From NCBI GenBank assembly GCA_043820045.1, contig JBDREF010000118.1, forward strand, positions 1-40,291: a stretch of DNA of 40,291 bases. Direction: 5' to 3'. Position numbers and translations under genes: made by a program. The notes beneath the pieces are model-generated. The model saw only the letters and a list, made by a program, of their open reading frames with translations. It was not told where the DNA came from and did no database searches. The DNA comes from JBDREF01 sp043820045 (lineage in GTDB: Bacteria > Planctomycetota > Phycisphaerae > Sedimentisphaerales > Anaerobacaceae). Positions 1 through 5,685 of the stretch are shown piece by piece; position 1 is the stretch's first letter; every line of letters starts with the position of its first letter.

Positions 1-1
1 A

Positions 2-97
2 GCGATTGACCATTACCTCGGTTGGCGCAACCGTACTCGTGACATTAGTCTTGAAGATTGGAAATCATATCGTCGTACGCAGAAGAAGGTTGCCTAA
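2..97 (+). CDS. 3' tail of an unidentified gene (possible transposase end)
   Basis: An open frame enters from the left edge and ends in TAA at 95-97. Only 31 residues are visible, a basic, Trp/Arg/Lys-rich tail ending in RRTQKKVA. I do not recognise the family. A C-terminal tail of a mobile-element protein would fit the AT-rich accessory setting and the apparently truncated convergent gene, but nothing in 31 residues proves it. Its stop codon overlaps by 4 bp the stop of the convergent gene at 94-444. Confidence 0.4.
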   Translation, partial: AIDHYLGWRNRTRDISLEDWKSYRRTQKKVA

Positions 98-444
98 ACA
101 ATATGAACTCTACGAAACTCACTAACTGGAAACGGCACTAGCAGGACGATGCACTGGTTCAGCATTGTTTGATAATGAGGTTTGAGAGATTCATTTGAAT
201 GTATCTTCCGTATCTGGCTTAATTCCTTTTCAATACTACAAGAGGGGTGGTCATTCATATTATGTTTCTTGAGAAAACGATTCGTACGCTCAAGCGCATT
301 GATGCAAAATCTCTGTACAATGTCATCAAACTCCATCAGCCTATGCACAGATTCGATGTTTTCCTGAAAATACTTACGAATTTTCTCAAAAACTGGTGTC
401 ACGACCGAACCTCCATACTTCTTTGCTGTAGCGGTGATTCTCAA
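94..444 (-). CDS. Hypothetical helical protein, last gene of the ubiquitin-like operon, probably 3'-truncated
   Basis: This 116-residue protein is predicted largely alpha-helical. Its ATG overlaps the stop of the JAB gene by 4 bp (ATGA type), so it is translationally coupled to the conjugation operon. The family is not recognised. The helical content and the IRKIHSN...PHYQTMLNQCIVLLV stretch faintly resemble HEPN-type helical domains, but I cannot confirm the Rx4-6H motif. The last ~13 residues (PFPVSEFRRVHIV) do not look like a natural continuation of the helix before them, and the stop sits on top of the stop of the convergent gene. An insertion or rearrangement at about 94-140 may therefore have cut off a longer protein. 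Its role could be toxin, effector or accessory factor; unknown. Confidence 0.6.
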   Translation of the reverse strand: MRITATAKKYGGSVVTPVFEKIRKYFQENIESVHRLMEFDDIVQRFCINALERTNRFLKKHNMNDHPSCSIEKELSQIRKIHSNESLKPHYQTMLNQCIVLLVPFPVSEFRRVHIV

Positions 445-938
445 TATATTTCAAGAGTGAGATTGGAAATAACGAGACGTTTGCCCCATCCATACTTTTT
501 ATATAATCTTGCCTGCCAAATTGTGGCCTCCCATTCATCATCATGGGTCAAAAGCAACATTATGGGTGTCTCAACTCGAGCGGTTTTACACCTTGCAATT
601 CGGCGAAGCGTACGTTTATCTCTATAACTCAACTCGGGAAACGGGGCTGGATGGGTGTGCCAGTCACCTATATAAGTTATCCTCCGTTCATACTTCTCAT
701 ATATTGTAGCAATCTGAGAATTATCGAATTCATAATCAGGGATGTAAGAATTTTGTCGGTGAACAGCTTGCGGACCAGGACCAGTGGCCGACATTATTAC
801 AGGAGTATTTCCCGGTTGTCCGAAGTACCCCATCAGAACTCCTCCCGTTTCAAGTGGAGCCTTAGTCGAAGCTTCTTCTTCCAAACTCTTCAATACTCGC
901 TGGTAGATCCAAGCTGCCTTATTCGTTGATCTTTCCAT
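441..938 (-). CDS. JAB/JAMM-family metalloprotease (deconjugating isopeptidase)
   Basis: This is a zinc isopeptidase of the Mov34/MPN/PAD-1 (JAB) family, expected to process or remove a ubiquitin-like modifier. The whole JAMM signature is present: Glu30 in LETGGVLMGYF, then DWHTHP with His94 and His96, seven residues, Ser104 and Asp107 (HxHx7SxxD). The start is placed at the ATG at 938, giving 165 residues, the normal size for a stand-alone bacterial JAB. The open frame extends to 1064, but that part lies inside the E1 gene and carries no JAB sequence. With this start the gene overlaps the E1 3' end by 20 bp. It occupies the BilD position of a BIL-like operon. Confidence 0.93.
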   Translation of the reverse strand: MERSTNKAAWIYQRVLKSLEEEASTKAPLETGGVLMGYFGQPGNTPVIMSATGPGPQAVHRQNSYIPDYEFDNSQIATIYEKYERRITYIGDWHTHPAPFPELSYRDKRTLRRIARCKTARVETPIMLLLTHDDEWEATIWQARLYKKYGWGKRLVISNLTLEIY

Positions 939-1857
939 GACATCGTGGACACCCCGGACTAGGGGCAATTTTATATGTATCGAATTTAGGAGAGATGAGC
1001 GTACCATTCTCTGCACGTAATCCAATGTGCACAGCGTCCCAATCAAATGCTGGGTAGGCTCCACTAGCGCCTTCGCATAGTGTAGAAACGGCCATTCTTA
1101 CTCCCATAATAGCAATTTGAAGCATATCAAAGCCCGCCCCAGTAAATGTTGGGTCTGCACAGCCGACCGGTTGCACCAAACCTTGTCCTGGTTCATCTGG
1201 AGCATACGGTGGCTCAGGGATAGCCCCTTCTTTGCAAGCCAAACGATAGCAGGACCAACACCCAGTTCTGTTTGGTATAATACGCACGACCCTACCTCCC
1301 CACGCTCCCCATGTTCCGGAAAGCGCTATATACGGTACCTGATAACGATAAGCCTGATCAGATAAAAAGTGCTGAACACCCCACTCTGCCGTACTATCAT
1401 AGATCAAATCTGCACCAGCGACCACTTCATCGATCAAGTTCTGCTGATTGGGCAACAACTTTTCAGAATCTATGTTTGGCACACCGCCTATTCTAGCATC
1501 AAAGCAATCACATTGTATGTATGGGTAGTTTTGGCGAATGAATTCACTGAGAACATATATTTTCTTTTCCCCCGCAGCGCTGAACCCAAGAGGCCAACGA
1601 ACGCTTGTGCCTGGGTCAACAAAGTCATAGTCTATGAGATGAAGGAATCCGACGCCAGCACGCGCGAACTCCAACACACTTGGTGCGCCCAGGCAACCCA
1701 GCCCGAATACAGCAACAGTTTTGTTGTGTAGCATCTGCAATTCAGGTATTCGAGCATCAAGGTCCTTGGGCGACGCGTAGCATGCGCGAGCCGAATAGAA
1801 ACCAATTTTTGTTACTGATGGTTTGTGTCTCAACTTTTTCCTTGATTTACTACCCAT
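919..1857 (-). CDS. ThiF/E1-like ubiquitin-activating adenylyltransferase
   Basis: This 312-residue protein is an E1-like enzyme that should adenylate the C-terminal Gly of a small modifier and pass it to the neighbouring E2. The Rossmann nucleotide-binding loop GLGCLG is at residues 52-57, followed by acidic ATP/Mg residues around LIDYDFVD (75-81) and the conserved-looking R87 in VRWPLGF. A zinc site of the E1/ThiF type is formed by C200-x2-C203 and C303-x2-C306. C233, in GCADPTF, is a candidate thioester or structural cysteine. The start overlaps the E2 gene by 28 bp. Position and neighbours match BilC of BIL operons; Cap2 of CBASS is less likely because no CD-NTase or effector is present and E1 and E2 are separate. 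Confidence 0.92.
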   Translation of the reverse strand: MGSKSRKKLRHKPSVTKIGFYSARACYASPKDLDARIPELQMLHNKTVAVFGLGCLGAPSVLEFARAGVGFLHLIDYDFVDPGTSVRWPLGFSAAGEKKIYVLSEFIRQNYPYIQCDCFDARIGGVPNIDSEKLLPNQQNLIDEVVAGADLIYDSTAEWGVQHFLSDQAYRYQVPYIALSGTWGAWGGRVVRIIPNRTGCWSCYRLACKEGAIPEPPYAPDEPGQGLVQPVGCADPTFTGAGFDMLQIAIMGVRMAVSTLCEGASGAYPAFDWDAVHIGLRAENGTLISPKFDTYKIAPSPGCPRCHGKINE

Positions 1858-2699
1858 GATTTCCGTGGCTTAAAACTACAAACAAATATCCAGCCATAAG
1901 CAACTTGTCTCCAGTTACGGACTTCTTCGGGAAAAAGTGCCGCTCTTATTTCAAGTTCGCCACCATCAATATGATGTGTTGTGATCTTATGTTGATGTGA
2001 ATCTTTCTCCTTCAGCATTTTAAACTGTTCACCGGGGTTTAAGGACTTAATGGGCTCAGGAAGCCTGACCCATCGAGCATAGAATTCATACTTTGAAAAA
2101 GACCGATGAATTCGGTGGTCTGATTGTGCCAAAATGTTTCCGTCTTCGTCGTATATTTCTAATACCGCGCCTTTCAATTTTGTACATAAAGAGTCAACGC
2201 CGATCTTTAGGACTCCAGATTTGTGGCAAGTATCTATTTCCCACTCACCATCTACGATTACAGCAGTTCCCTGGAGGTATGAATAATAGTCACTGAACGG
2301 TTCAGCTTGTGGTTCTTCTATTCCTTTAACCTCTTCGGGATCATTGCTTGCCCCTGTGTGAAGTACCTGAGGGAGTCGTTTGATGAGGAATGATGCAAGT
2401 GTATCGTCAGCTTTCCAGTTTTCTGTAGACCGTCCGATCAAACATAGACTTTTATTAAATGGGTTCTGATGGTGAGATAGATTAAGTGCAGGAGCATAAA
2501 CCTCGAAGCGAAAGTACGGATACAGATCAGGAAAAATAACTCGCAACACTCCCGCCGCTTGTGTCTCTATATGTAGACACAAGACTCCTTTTTGCAAGAT
2601 GCTTTCGTCTATTGCATATTTTATTCCAGCCTGTTCTAAAGCATCTAACTCGCGTTTAAGCACGCTGGGATAAATCTCCCACCACGGTTTTGTAATCAT
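1830..2699 (-). CDS. E2-like ubiquitin-conjugating protein with C-terminal extension
   Basis: The protein has 289 residues. The first ~115 resemble a UBC-like E2 core: a YP-x-F strand region (60-65), an HHQNPF segment (76-81) in the place of the HPN motif, and a candidate catalytic cysteine C86 in SLCLIG followed by W95. E2 enzymes carry the modifier as a thioester and transfer it to target. Residues ~125-289 form a separate, beta-rich region that I do not recognise; ordinary E2 domains are 140-180 residues. The extension may be a substrate- or E1-docking domain, or a fused modifier-like fold. The ATG overlaps the stop of the upstream 53-aa gene (ATGA), and the E1 gene starts within its 3' end, so the four genes are translated as a coupled set. 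Confidence 0.85.
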   Translation of the reverse strand: MITKPWWEIYPSVLKRELDALEQAGIKYAIDESILQKGVLCLHIETQAAGVLRVIFPDLYPYFRFEVYAPALNLSHHQNPFNKSLCLIGRSTENWKADDTLASFLIKRLPQVLHTGASNDPEEVKGIEEPQAEPFSDYYSYLQGTAVIVDGEWEIDTCHKSGVLKIGVDSLCTKLKGAVLEIYDEDGNILAQSDHRIHRSFSKYEFYARWVRLPEPIKSLNPGEQFKMLKEKDSHQHKITTHHIDGGELEIRAALFPEEVRNWRQVAYGWIFVCSFKPRKSWVVNQGKS

Positions 2700-2857
2700 C
2701 CAACTTCTCGGTGTTTTGGAGGCCTTGGAGGATCCACTGGAGGCACGTCATCAGGCGGACCAGGTGGTTGGTGTGGTGGTTTCCCTGGATCGCCTGGCTG
2801 TTCGGGCGGCCCTTTTCCCGGTGTTCCTCCGGGTTTTCCTTTATCTTCCTTTGACAT
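2696..2857 (-). CDS. 53-aa Pro/Gly-rich peptide with C-terminal Gly, in the modifier (UBL) slot
   Basis: This small gene encodes 53 residues: MSKEDKGKPGG at the N-terminus, then almost only Pro, Gly, Asp, Lys, Gln and Val, ending in RPPKHREVG. It is real by context: a strong Shine-Dalgarno AGGGAG lies 6 nt before the ATG, and its TGA overlaps the E2 ATG. In BIL and related operons the first gene is the ubiquitin-like modifier, activated through a C-terminal Gly. This peptide ends in Gly but is too short and too Pro-rich for a beta-grasp fold. It may be a minimal, disordered conjugation tag, the remnant of a modifier, or a regulatory leader peptide. I see no other candidate modifier nearby. 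Confidence 0.75.
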   Translation of the reverse strand: MSKEDKGKPGGTPGKGPPEQPGDPGKPPHQPPGPPDDVPPVDPPRPPKHREVG

Positions 2858-3153
2858 ATTAGGCTCCCTAAAAAGATGTTACTGTGATTTTGTTTTTCCT
2901 ATCTACACTTCCCGTAGCTCTTTCTAAAGCAAGTCACCCATCTATAGCATTCTCTGGCATTTGAATGTAGATATTAGTACGCTACCTCTTTATGAAATCG
3001 CCATCAATTGAAATCGCTTTTCTAATTTTATCAAAAAAACTATCAAAAATAATTCTGTCAAGAAAAAAAGCATAAAACTTGTAGATGGCCTAAAAGGGAT
3101 GATTAAGATTGTTTCCAGAATTGTGTCTAAGTCGCAAGGCGGTCAAGTCGTCT
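2858..3153. other. AT-rich intergenic leader of the ubiquitin-like operon
   Basis: No convincing gene lies here. On the minus strand a TTGACA (3061-3056) is followed by two copies of TTTTTGATA and then two copies of GCGATTTCA, but no good -10 box sits at 16-18 bp from it, so I do not call a promoter. Two 27-codon frames (one per strand, about 2992-3075) lack ribosome binding sites. The base composition contrasts with the GC-richer genes to the right and suggests transferred DNA. Confidence 0.5.
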
Positions 3154-3271
3154 CACGAGGATTCAGCTTTGTCGGCACCGATTAGTAACCCACTCTTCCC
3201 CAGATGGCTTCTTGCATTTTTTTCAGGTCGGCCAGGCCGTCTTCGGTTGTGGGTCTGAAGTTGTACGGCGG
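3154..3271. repeat. Left copy of a ~118-bp imperfect direct repeat flanking hicAB
   Basis: The segment aligns with 3945-4065 from the CACGAGG in the 3' flank to the GTACGGCGG inside the coding part. The last ~90 bp are nearly identical; the part past the stop codon is more diverged. Same orientation as the right copy. Confidence 0.85.
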
Positions 3272-3272
3272 A
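3182..3272 (-). pseudogene. 3'-end fragment of a pseudopilin gene
   Basis: Read on the minus strand this gives [30 protein letters not shown] and a stop (TAA, 3184-3182), residue for residue the C-terminus of the intact pseudopilin at 3976-4845. The 5' part of the gene is missing: homology stops 15-20 bp after the hicB stop codon. It is either a remnant of a second paralogue or a duplicated 3' end created when hicAB arrived. Confidence 0.85.
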
Positions 3273-3287
3273 TCAAGTCTGCGTAAT

Positions 3288-3623
3288 CTATTTGGACAGC
3301 TTTGTGCTGATCAGGCGGTTCAGGCTGATATCCTCTTCTGCGGCTTCGAGTGCGAGCTGGCGGTGCACTTCCGGCGGTACGCGAACCATGAATTTGCCGC
3401 TGTAGCGCCGCTGGCAAATTGCCTCGGGTACAGATTCGCCGTTGGCTTTCATGTCCTTGACGGCGTCTTTGACGACTTTAAGAATCCCTTTCAGAGCTTC
3501 CTCCGGGCCGGAGGCCAGCCAGCTAAGACTGGGGAACTCCGCGCACAGCCCGACGAACTGTTCGTCCTCATCCGACCAAACCACCCGGTATGTATAATGT
3601 TCAATCCCTGTTAGCTTTTTCAT
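3288..3623 (-). CDS. hicB: HicB-family antitoxin
   Basis: The 111-residue protein has the partially degraded RNase H-like HicB fold at the N-terminus (YTYRVVWSDEDEQFVGLCAEFPSL) and a ribbon-helix-helix type DNA-binding end (GKFMVRVPPEVHRQLALEA...ISLNRLIS, residues ~75-111). It should neutralise HicA and repress its own promoter. The ATG at 3623 is chosen over the upstream TTG at 3638 because GAGAGG lies just before it. The gene overlaps hicA by 23 bp, so the two are coupled, in the usual toxin-first order. Confidence 0.92.
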   Translation of the reverse strand: MKKLTGIEHYTYRVVWSDEDEQFVGLCAEFPSLSWLASGPEEALKGILKVVKDAVKDMKANGESVPEAICQRRYSGKFMVRVPPEVHRQLALEAAEEDISLNRLISTKLSK

Positions 3624-3861
3624 TCTGCAACCTCTCAATGGCTTTGAGCACCTGTCTTACCTGATAGGGCTTGGCCATGCCTTTATCGTTTTGGATGTTG
3701 ACTCGCGGATCGCCCTTCCACGGCGTCCGGTAAACGCAGTGGCTCGTACCTGCCTGACGGGGCGGCCCAAAATAGTGCTCGCACAAGCGACACAAGTCGC
3801 CGAATCGTACGCCTTTTGGGTTTCTTACGGCCTGATCAAGAATATCATCGATACGCGTCAC
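3601..3861 (-). CDS. hicA: HicA-family mRNA interferase toxin, GTG start
   Basis: This 86-residue protein is a double-stranded-RNA-binding-like toxin that cleaves mRNA. The family core is visible: RNPKGVRFGDLCRLCEHYFG, then GTSHCVYRTPWKGDPRVNIQ with the catalytic His41, then KPYQVRQVLKAIERL. The start codon is GTG at 3861. No Shine-Dalgarno sequence is possible because the predicted transcription start falls on or within a base or two of this GTG. Homologues usually begin about this distance before the RNPK segment. Confidence 0.92.
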   Translation of the reverse strand: MTRIDDILDQAVRNPKGVRFGDLCRLCEHYFGPPRQAGTSHCVYRTPWKGDPRVNIQNDKGMAKPYQVRQVLKAIERLQNEKANRD

Positions 3862-3896
3862 AATTATATAGTAGCAATAGTGATACTATCCGTCAA
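3862..3896 (-). promoter_or_regulatory. hicAB promoter with overlapping operator
   Basis: On the minus strand, -35 TTGACG (3896-3891), a 17-bp spacer and -10 TACTAT (3873-3868). A 6-bp inverted repeat ATAGTA/TACTAT with a 10-bp centre (3868-3889) lies inside the promoter and covers the -10 box, a natural site for the HicB ribbon-helix-helix dimer. The expected transcription start is about 3861-3862, i.e. a leaderless hicA message. Confidence 0.8.
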
Positions 3897-3944
3897 GGGG
3901 AAATTTCGATTATTTTCGAAAATATGAGTATGGCCGGCCTCCCG

Positions 3945-4065
3945 CACGAGGCGGATTCGGCTTTTTCGGCTGCGGTCAGTAGCCGACTCTGCCCCAGATG
4001 GCTTCCTGCATTTTTTTCAGGTCTGCCAGGCCGTCTTCGGTTGTGGGTCTGAAGTTGTACGGCGG
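3945..4065. repeat. Right copy of the direct repeat flanking hicAB
   Basis: Contains the true 3' end of the pseudopilin gene (stop at 3978-3976) plus about 30 bp of its downstream flank. The partner is 3154-3271; the hicAB genes and promoter lie between the two copies. Confidence 0.85.
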
Positions 4066-4845
4066 GTTTGGCCTTTTACCGGCTTCTATCGTCTCTGCTC
4101 CGCTGTACTTCCAGTATGCGCTGTGGCCGTCGGCGAAAGAGACGTTCGTGCCGTCGCCATGACGGACAAACGGCGGGTCCCACCAGCTCGGCGAAGTGTA
4201 ATGAATCGCGTAGCTGTCCGGGCTGATTCGGCCTTCGTCGAGAAAAACAAGCCTGTAAGCCGGAGCCGGGACGGTGATTTCCGATCTCCTCTTGACCATC
4301 AGCACCGTGCTGCCCACTCTGACTCCGCGGTTACCGATATACGTTCCACTGGCATCGAAACAGCCGTTCATACCATAGCCTGTGGAGTACGTGCGCATCT
4401 CTCCACGAACACCGGTCGGGCACCGGTACGCCTTTTCGGCTTTGCAGTATGGAAACAGCGCTCCGGCCCGGATGGCCTGCATTTGTGTATCGAGCGGTCG
4501 CTGCTCTCCCTGCGCGAAACCGGAGGCGCAGTCGTTGCCTACCCAGTACTGCTCGCCCTTGTGAGGGCCCGACGTAGGCACAGGGGCCGAGGGTGCGGCG
4601 GCAGGAGCCCAATAGGCTTCGCCGTTGACGAGCCTGTCGTCGTTTTCATCGGCGTACATCGACCAGGCGAGCGTCAGTGATTTTAGGTAGTTAAGGCAAA
4701 CCGCGCGTCTGCCCTGCTCTCTGGCCCGACTCAGCGCGGGCATGAGGATGGCCACCAGCACCGCAATGATGGCGATTACCACCAGAAGCTCGATCAGCGT
4801 AAATCCTCTCTGATGGTTTGGAAGTCTATGGTTTTGAATTTTCAT
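3976..4845 (-). CDS. Planctomycete-type pseudopilin (DUF1559-like, H-X9-DG family)
   Basis: The protein has 289 residues. A type IV prepilin leader ends in QRG, then [24 protein letters not shown] forms the hydrophobic helix with Glu at +5. The body contains cysteines and ends with the H-x-DG signature ([14 protein letters not shown]), typical of the large pseudopilin families expanded in Planctomycetota. It would be processed by a prepilin peptidase and inserted in a pseudopilus or displayed at the envelope; the specific function is unknown. A Shine-Dalgarno AAGGAT lies 7 nt upstream of the ATG. It is probably co-transcribed with the small membrane protein at 4915-5217. Confidence 0.92.
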   Translation of the reverse strand: MKIQNHRLPNHQRGFTLIELLVVIAIIAVLVAILMPALSRAREQGRRAVCLNYLKSLTLAWSMYADENDDRLVNGEAYWAPAAAPSAPVPTSGPHKGEQYWVGNDCASGFAQGEQRPLDTQMQAIRAGALFPYCKAEKAYRCPTGVRGEMRTYSTGYGMNGCFDASGTYIGNRGVRVGSTVLMVKRRSEITVPAPAYRLVFLDEGRISPDSYAIHYTSPSWWDPPFVRHGDGTNVSFADGHSAYWKYSGAETIEAGKRPNPPYNFRPTTEDGLADLKKMQEAIWGRVGY

Positions 4846-4914
4846 GCCAATATCCTTCCTTTCAATTCTATTTTTTGATCGGGGGACACCTTGATATATC
4901 TGTTCTTTACCTTT

Positions 4915-5217
4915 TCAAAGACTGCTTTCAGCCGGACTTGCATATTTTGGCTCCCGTCTTTGTCCTGCCGCGACCGCTTCTGCGAGATTTCCGCATAAAG
5001 TCCTCGTCTGCGACCTGCTATCCTCATCGGAATTCAATAATACCTGTTTTCTATGTACTTTCCAAGCTGAAAACCTGGCCGTCGCGAAGACGACGACTAT
5101 GCTGAGCGCGATTAGGCCTATGCCGGCGTTTCGCCTCATCTGACTGTTGCTTTCGAGGTCCCCGACAGACGCCGGGTTATCCGCCCCGGAAGGATGAGTA
5201 TCGGCCTCTACGCTCAT
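4915..5217 (-). CDS. Small single-span membrane protein, unrecognised
   Basis: A 100-residue frame with a polar N-terminus, one clear hydrophobic span (about residues 31-48, NAGIGLIALSIVVVFATA) and a charged C-terminal tail. No family is recognised. It deserves a call because a very good promoter (5273-5301) points at it with an expected leader of about 50 nt, and a GGAG lies upstream of the ATG. The pseudopilin gene starts 69 nt after its stop on the same strand. An alternative is that the region is just the leader of the pseudopilin message. Confidence 0.5.
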   Translation of the reverse strand: MSVEADTHPSGADNPASVGDLESNSQMRRNAGIGLIALSIVVVFATARFSAWKVHRKQVLLNSDEDSRSQTRTLCGNLAEAVAAGQRREPKYASPAESSL

Positions 5218-5272
5218 GCGTTGGTTTTTCTCCAGGTCTTATTGATTACTGCCTGCTTTCCGCTTTTGCAGT

Positions 5273-5301
5273 ATTGTAAACCGCCAAACCGGCCAAATCA
5301 A
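5273..5301 (-). promoter_or_regulatory. Sigma70-type promoter for 5217 and the pseudopilin
   Basis: Minus strand -35 TTGATT (5301-5296), 17-bp spacer, -10 TACAAT (5278-5273). Confidence 0.65.
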
Positions 5302-5560
5302 CTTGCTTTTGTCGCTAATTTCTATCAATTTCATAGTGTTTCCGGCGGGTATATGCGGCGGGAAGGCTGTTTGCACGAAGGGCCTGGAAAATATCATAAC
5401 ACCTTAGAAGATGGCCGGTTATGGTTTAATGCCGAACCAGCGTTCAAAGCCGTGATTGGTGGGCCGGAGCATGAATCGGCACTTAGAAATTGCAGTTTTC
5501 AACCATGTTAAGCGCATTTTTTTGTAACAAAACGGTTTTGCCAAGCGTCTAAGAAGGTAG
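5302..5560. other. Intergenic region between divergent units
   Basis: No supported gene. A 105-codon plus-strand frame (5194-5511) overlaps the minus-strand promoter and lacks family features. A stretch resembling a sigma54 site (GGCAC...TTGCA near 5478) has the wrong GG-GC spacing. Confidence 0.4.
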
Positions 5561-5589
5561 TTGCCGGTTTCCGTCCACCGTGATATAAA
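5561..5589 (+). promoter_or_regulatory. Candidate promoter of the secretion operon
   Basis: TTGCCG (5561-5566), 17-bp spacer, TATAAA (5584-5589), about 97 bp before the gspE start. The -35 box is weak at two positions. Confidence 0.45.
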
Positions 5590-5685
5590 GGTGGGAATGC
5601 GCATCCGTTTCGCACTTTATTGAAATGGCTTATGGATTTATAACGATTCATGCTTATAAGATCAATTTTTGAGGCAGCAGTATAA

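Noticed and set aside
938..1064. Longer JAB start at 1064
   Set aside because: The added residues lie in the E1 coding sequence on the same strand and show no JAB homology; the ATG at 938 gives a normal-length domain.
441..2857. Type II CBASS interpretation of the E1/E2/JAB genes
   Set aside because: No CD-NTase or effector gene is present, and E1 and E2 are separate proteins rather than the Cap2 fusion.
2992..3075. 27-codon frames on both strands of the AT-rich leader, considered as a toxin-like peptide or missing modifier
   Set aside because: Too short, no ribosome sites, no terminal Gly.
4842..5027. Minus-strand 61-codon frame, considered as a frameshifted continuation of the 100-aa protein
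   Set aside because: Composition shows no continuity of a domain across the frames, and no shift-prone site is evident.
5475..5495. Sigma54-like GGCAC...TTGCA
   Set aside because: GG and GC are 12 bp apart instead of 10.
5194..5511. Plus-strand 105-codon frame
   Set aside because: No ribosome site or recognisable sequence, and it covers the opposite-strand promoter at 5273-5301.
5618..5645. TTGAAA / TATAAC as gspE promoter
   Set aside because: Spacer is only 13 bp; the pair at 5561/5584 has 17 bp.
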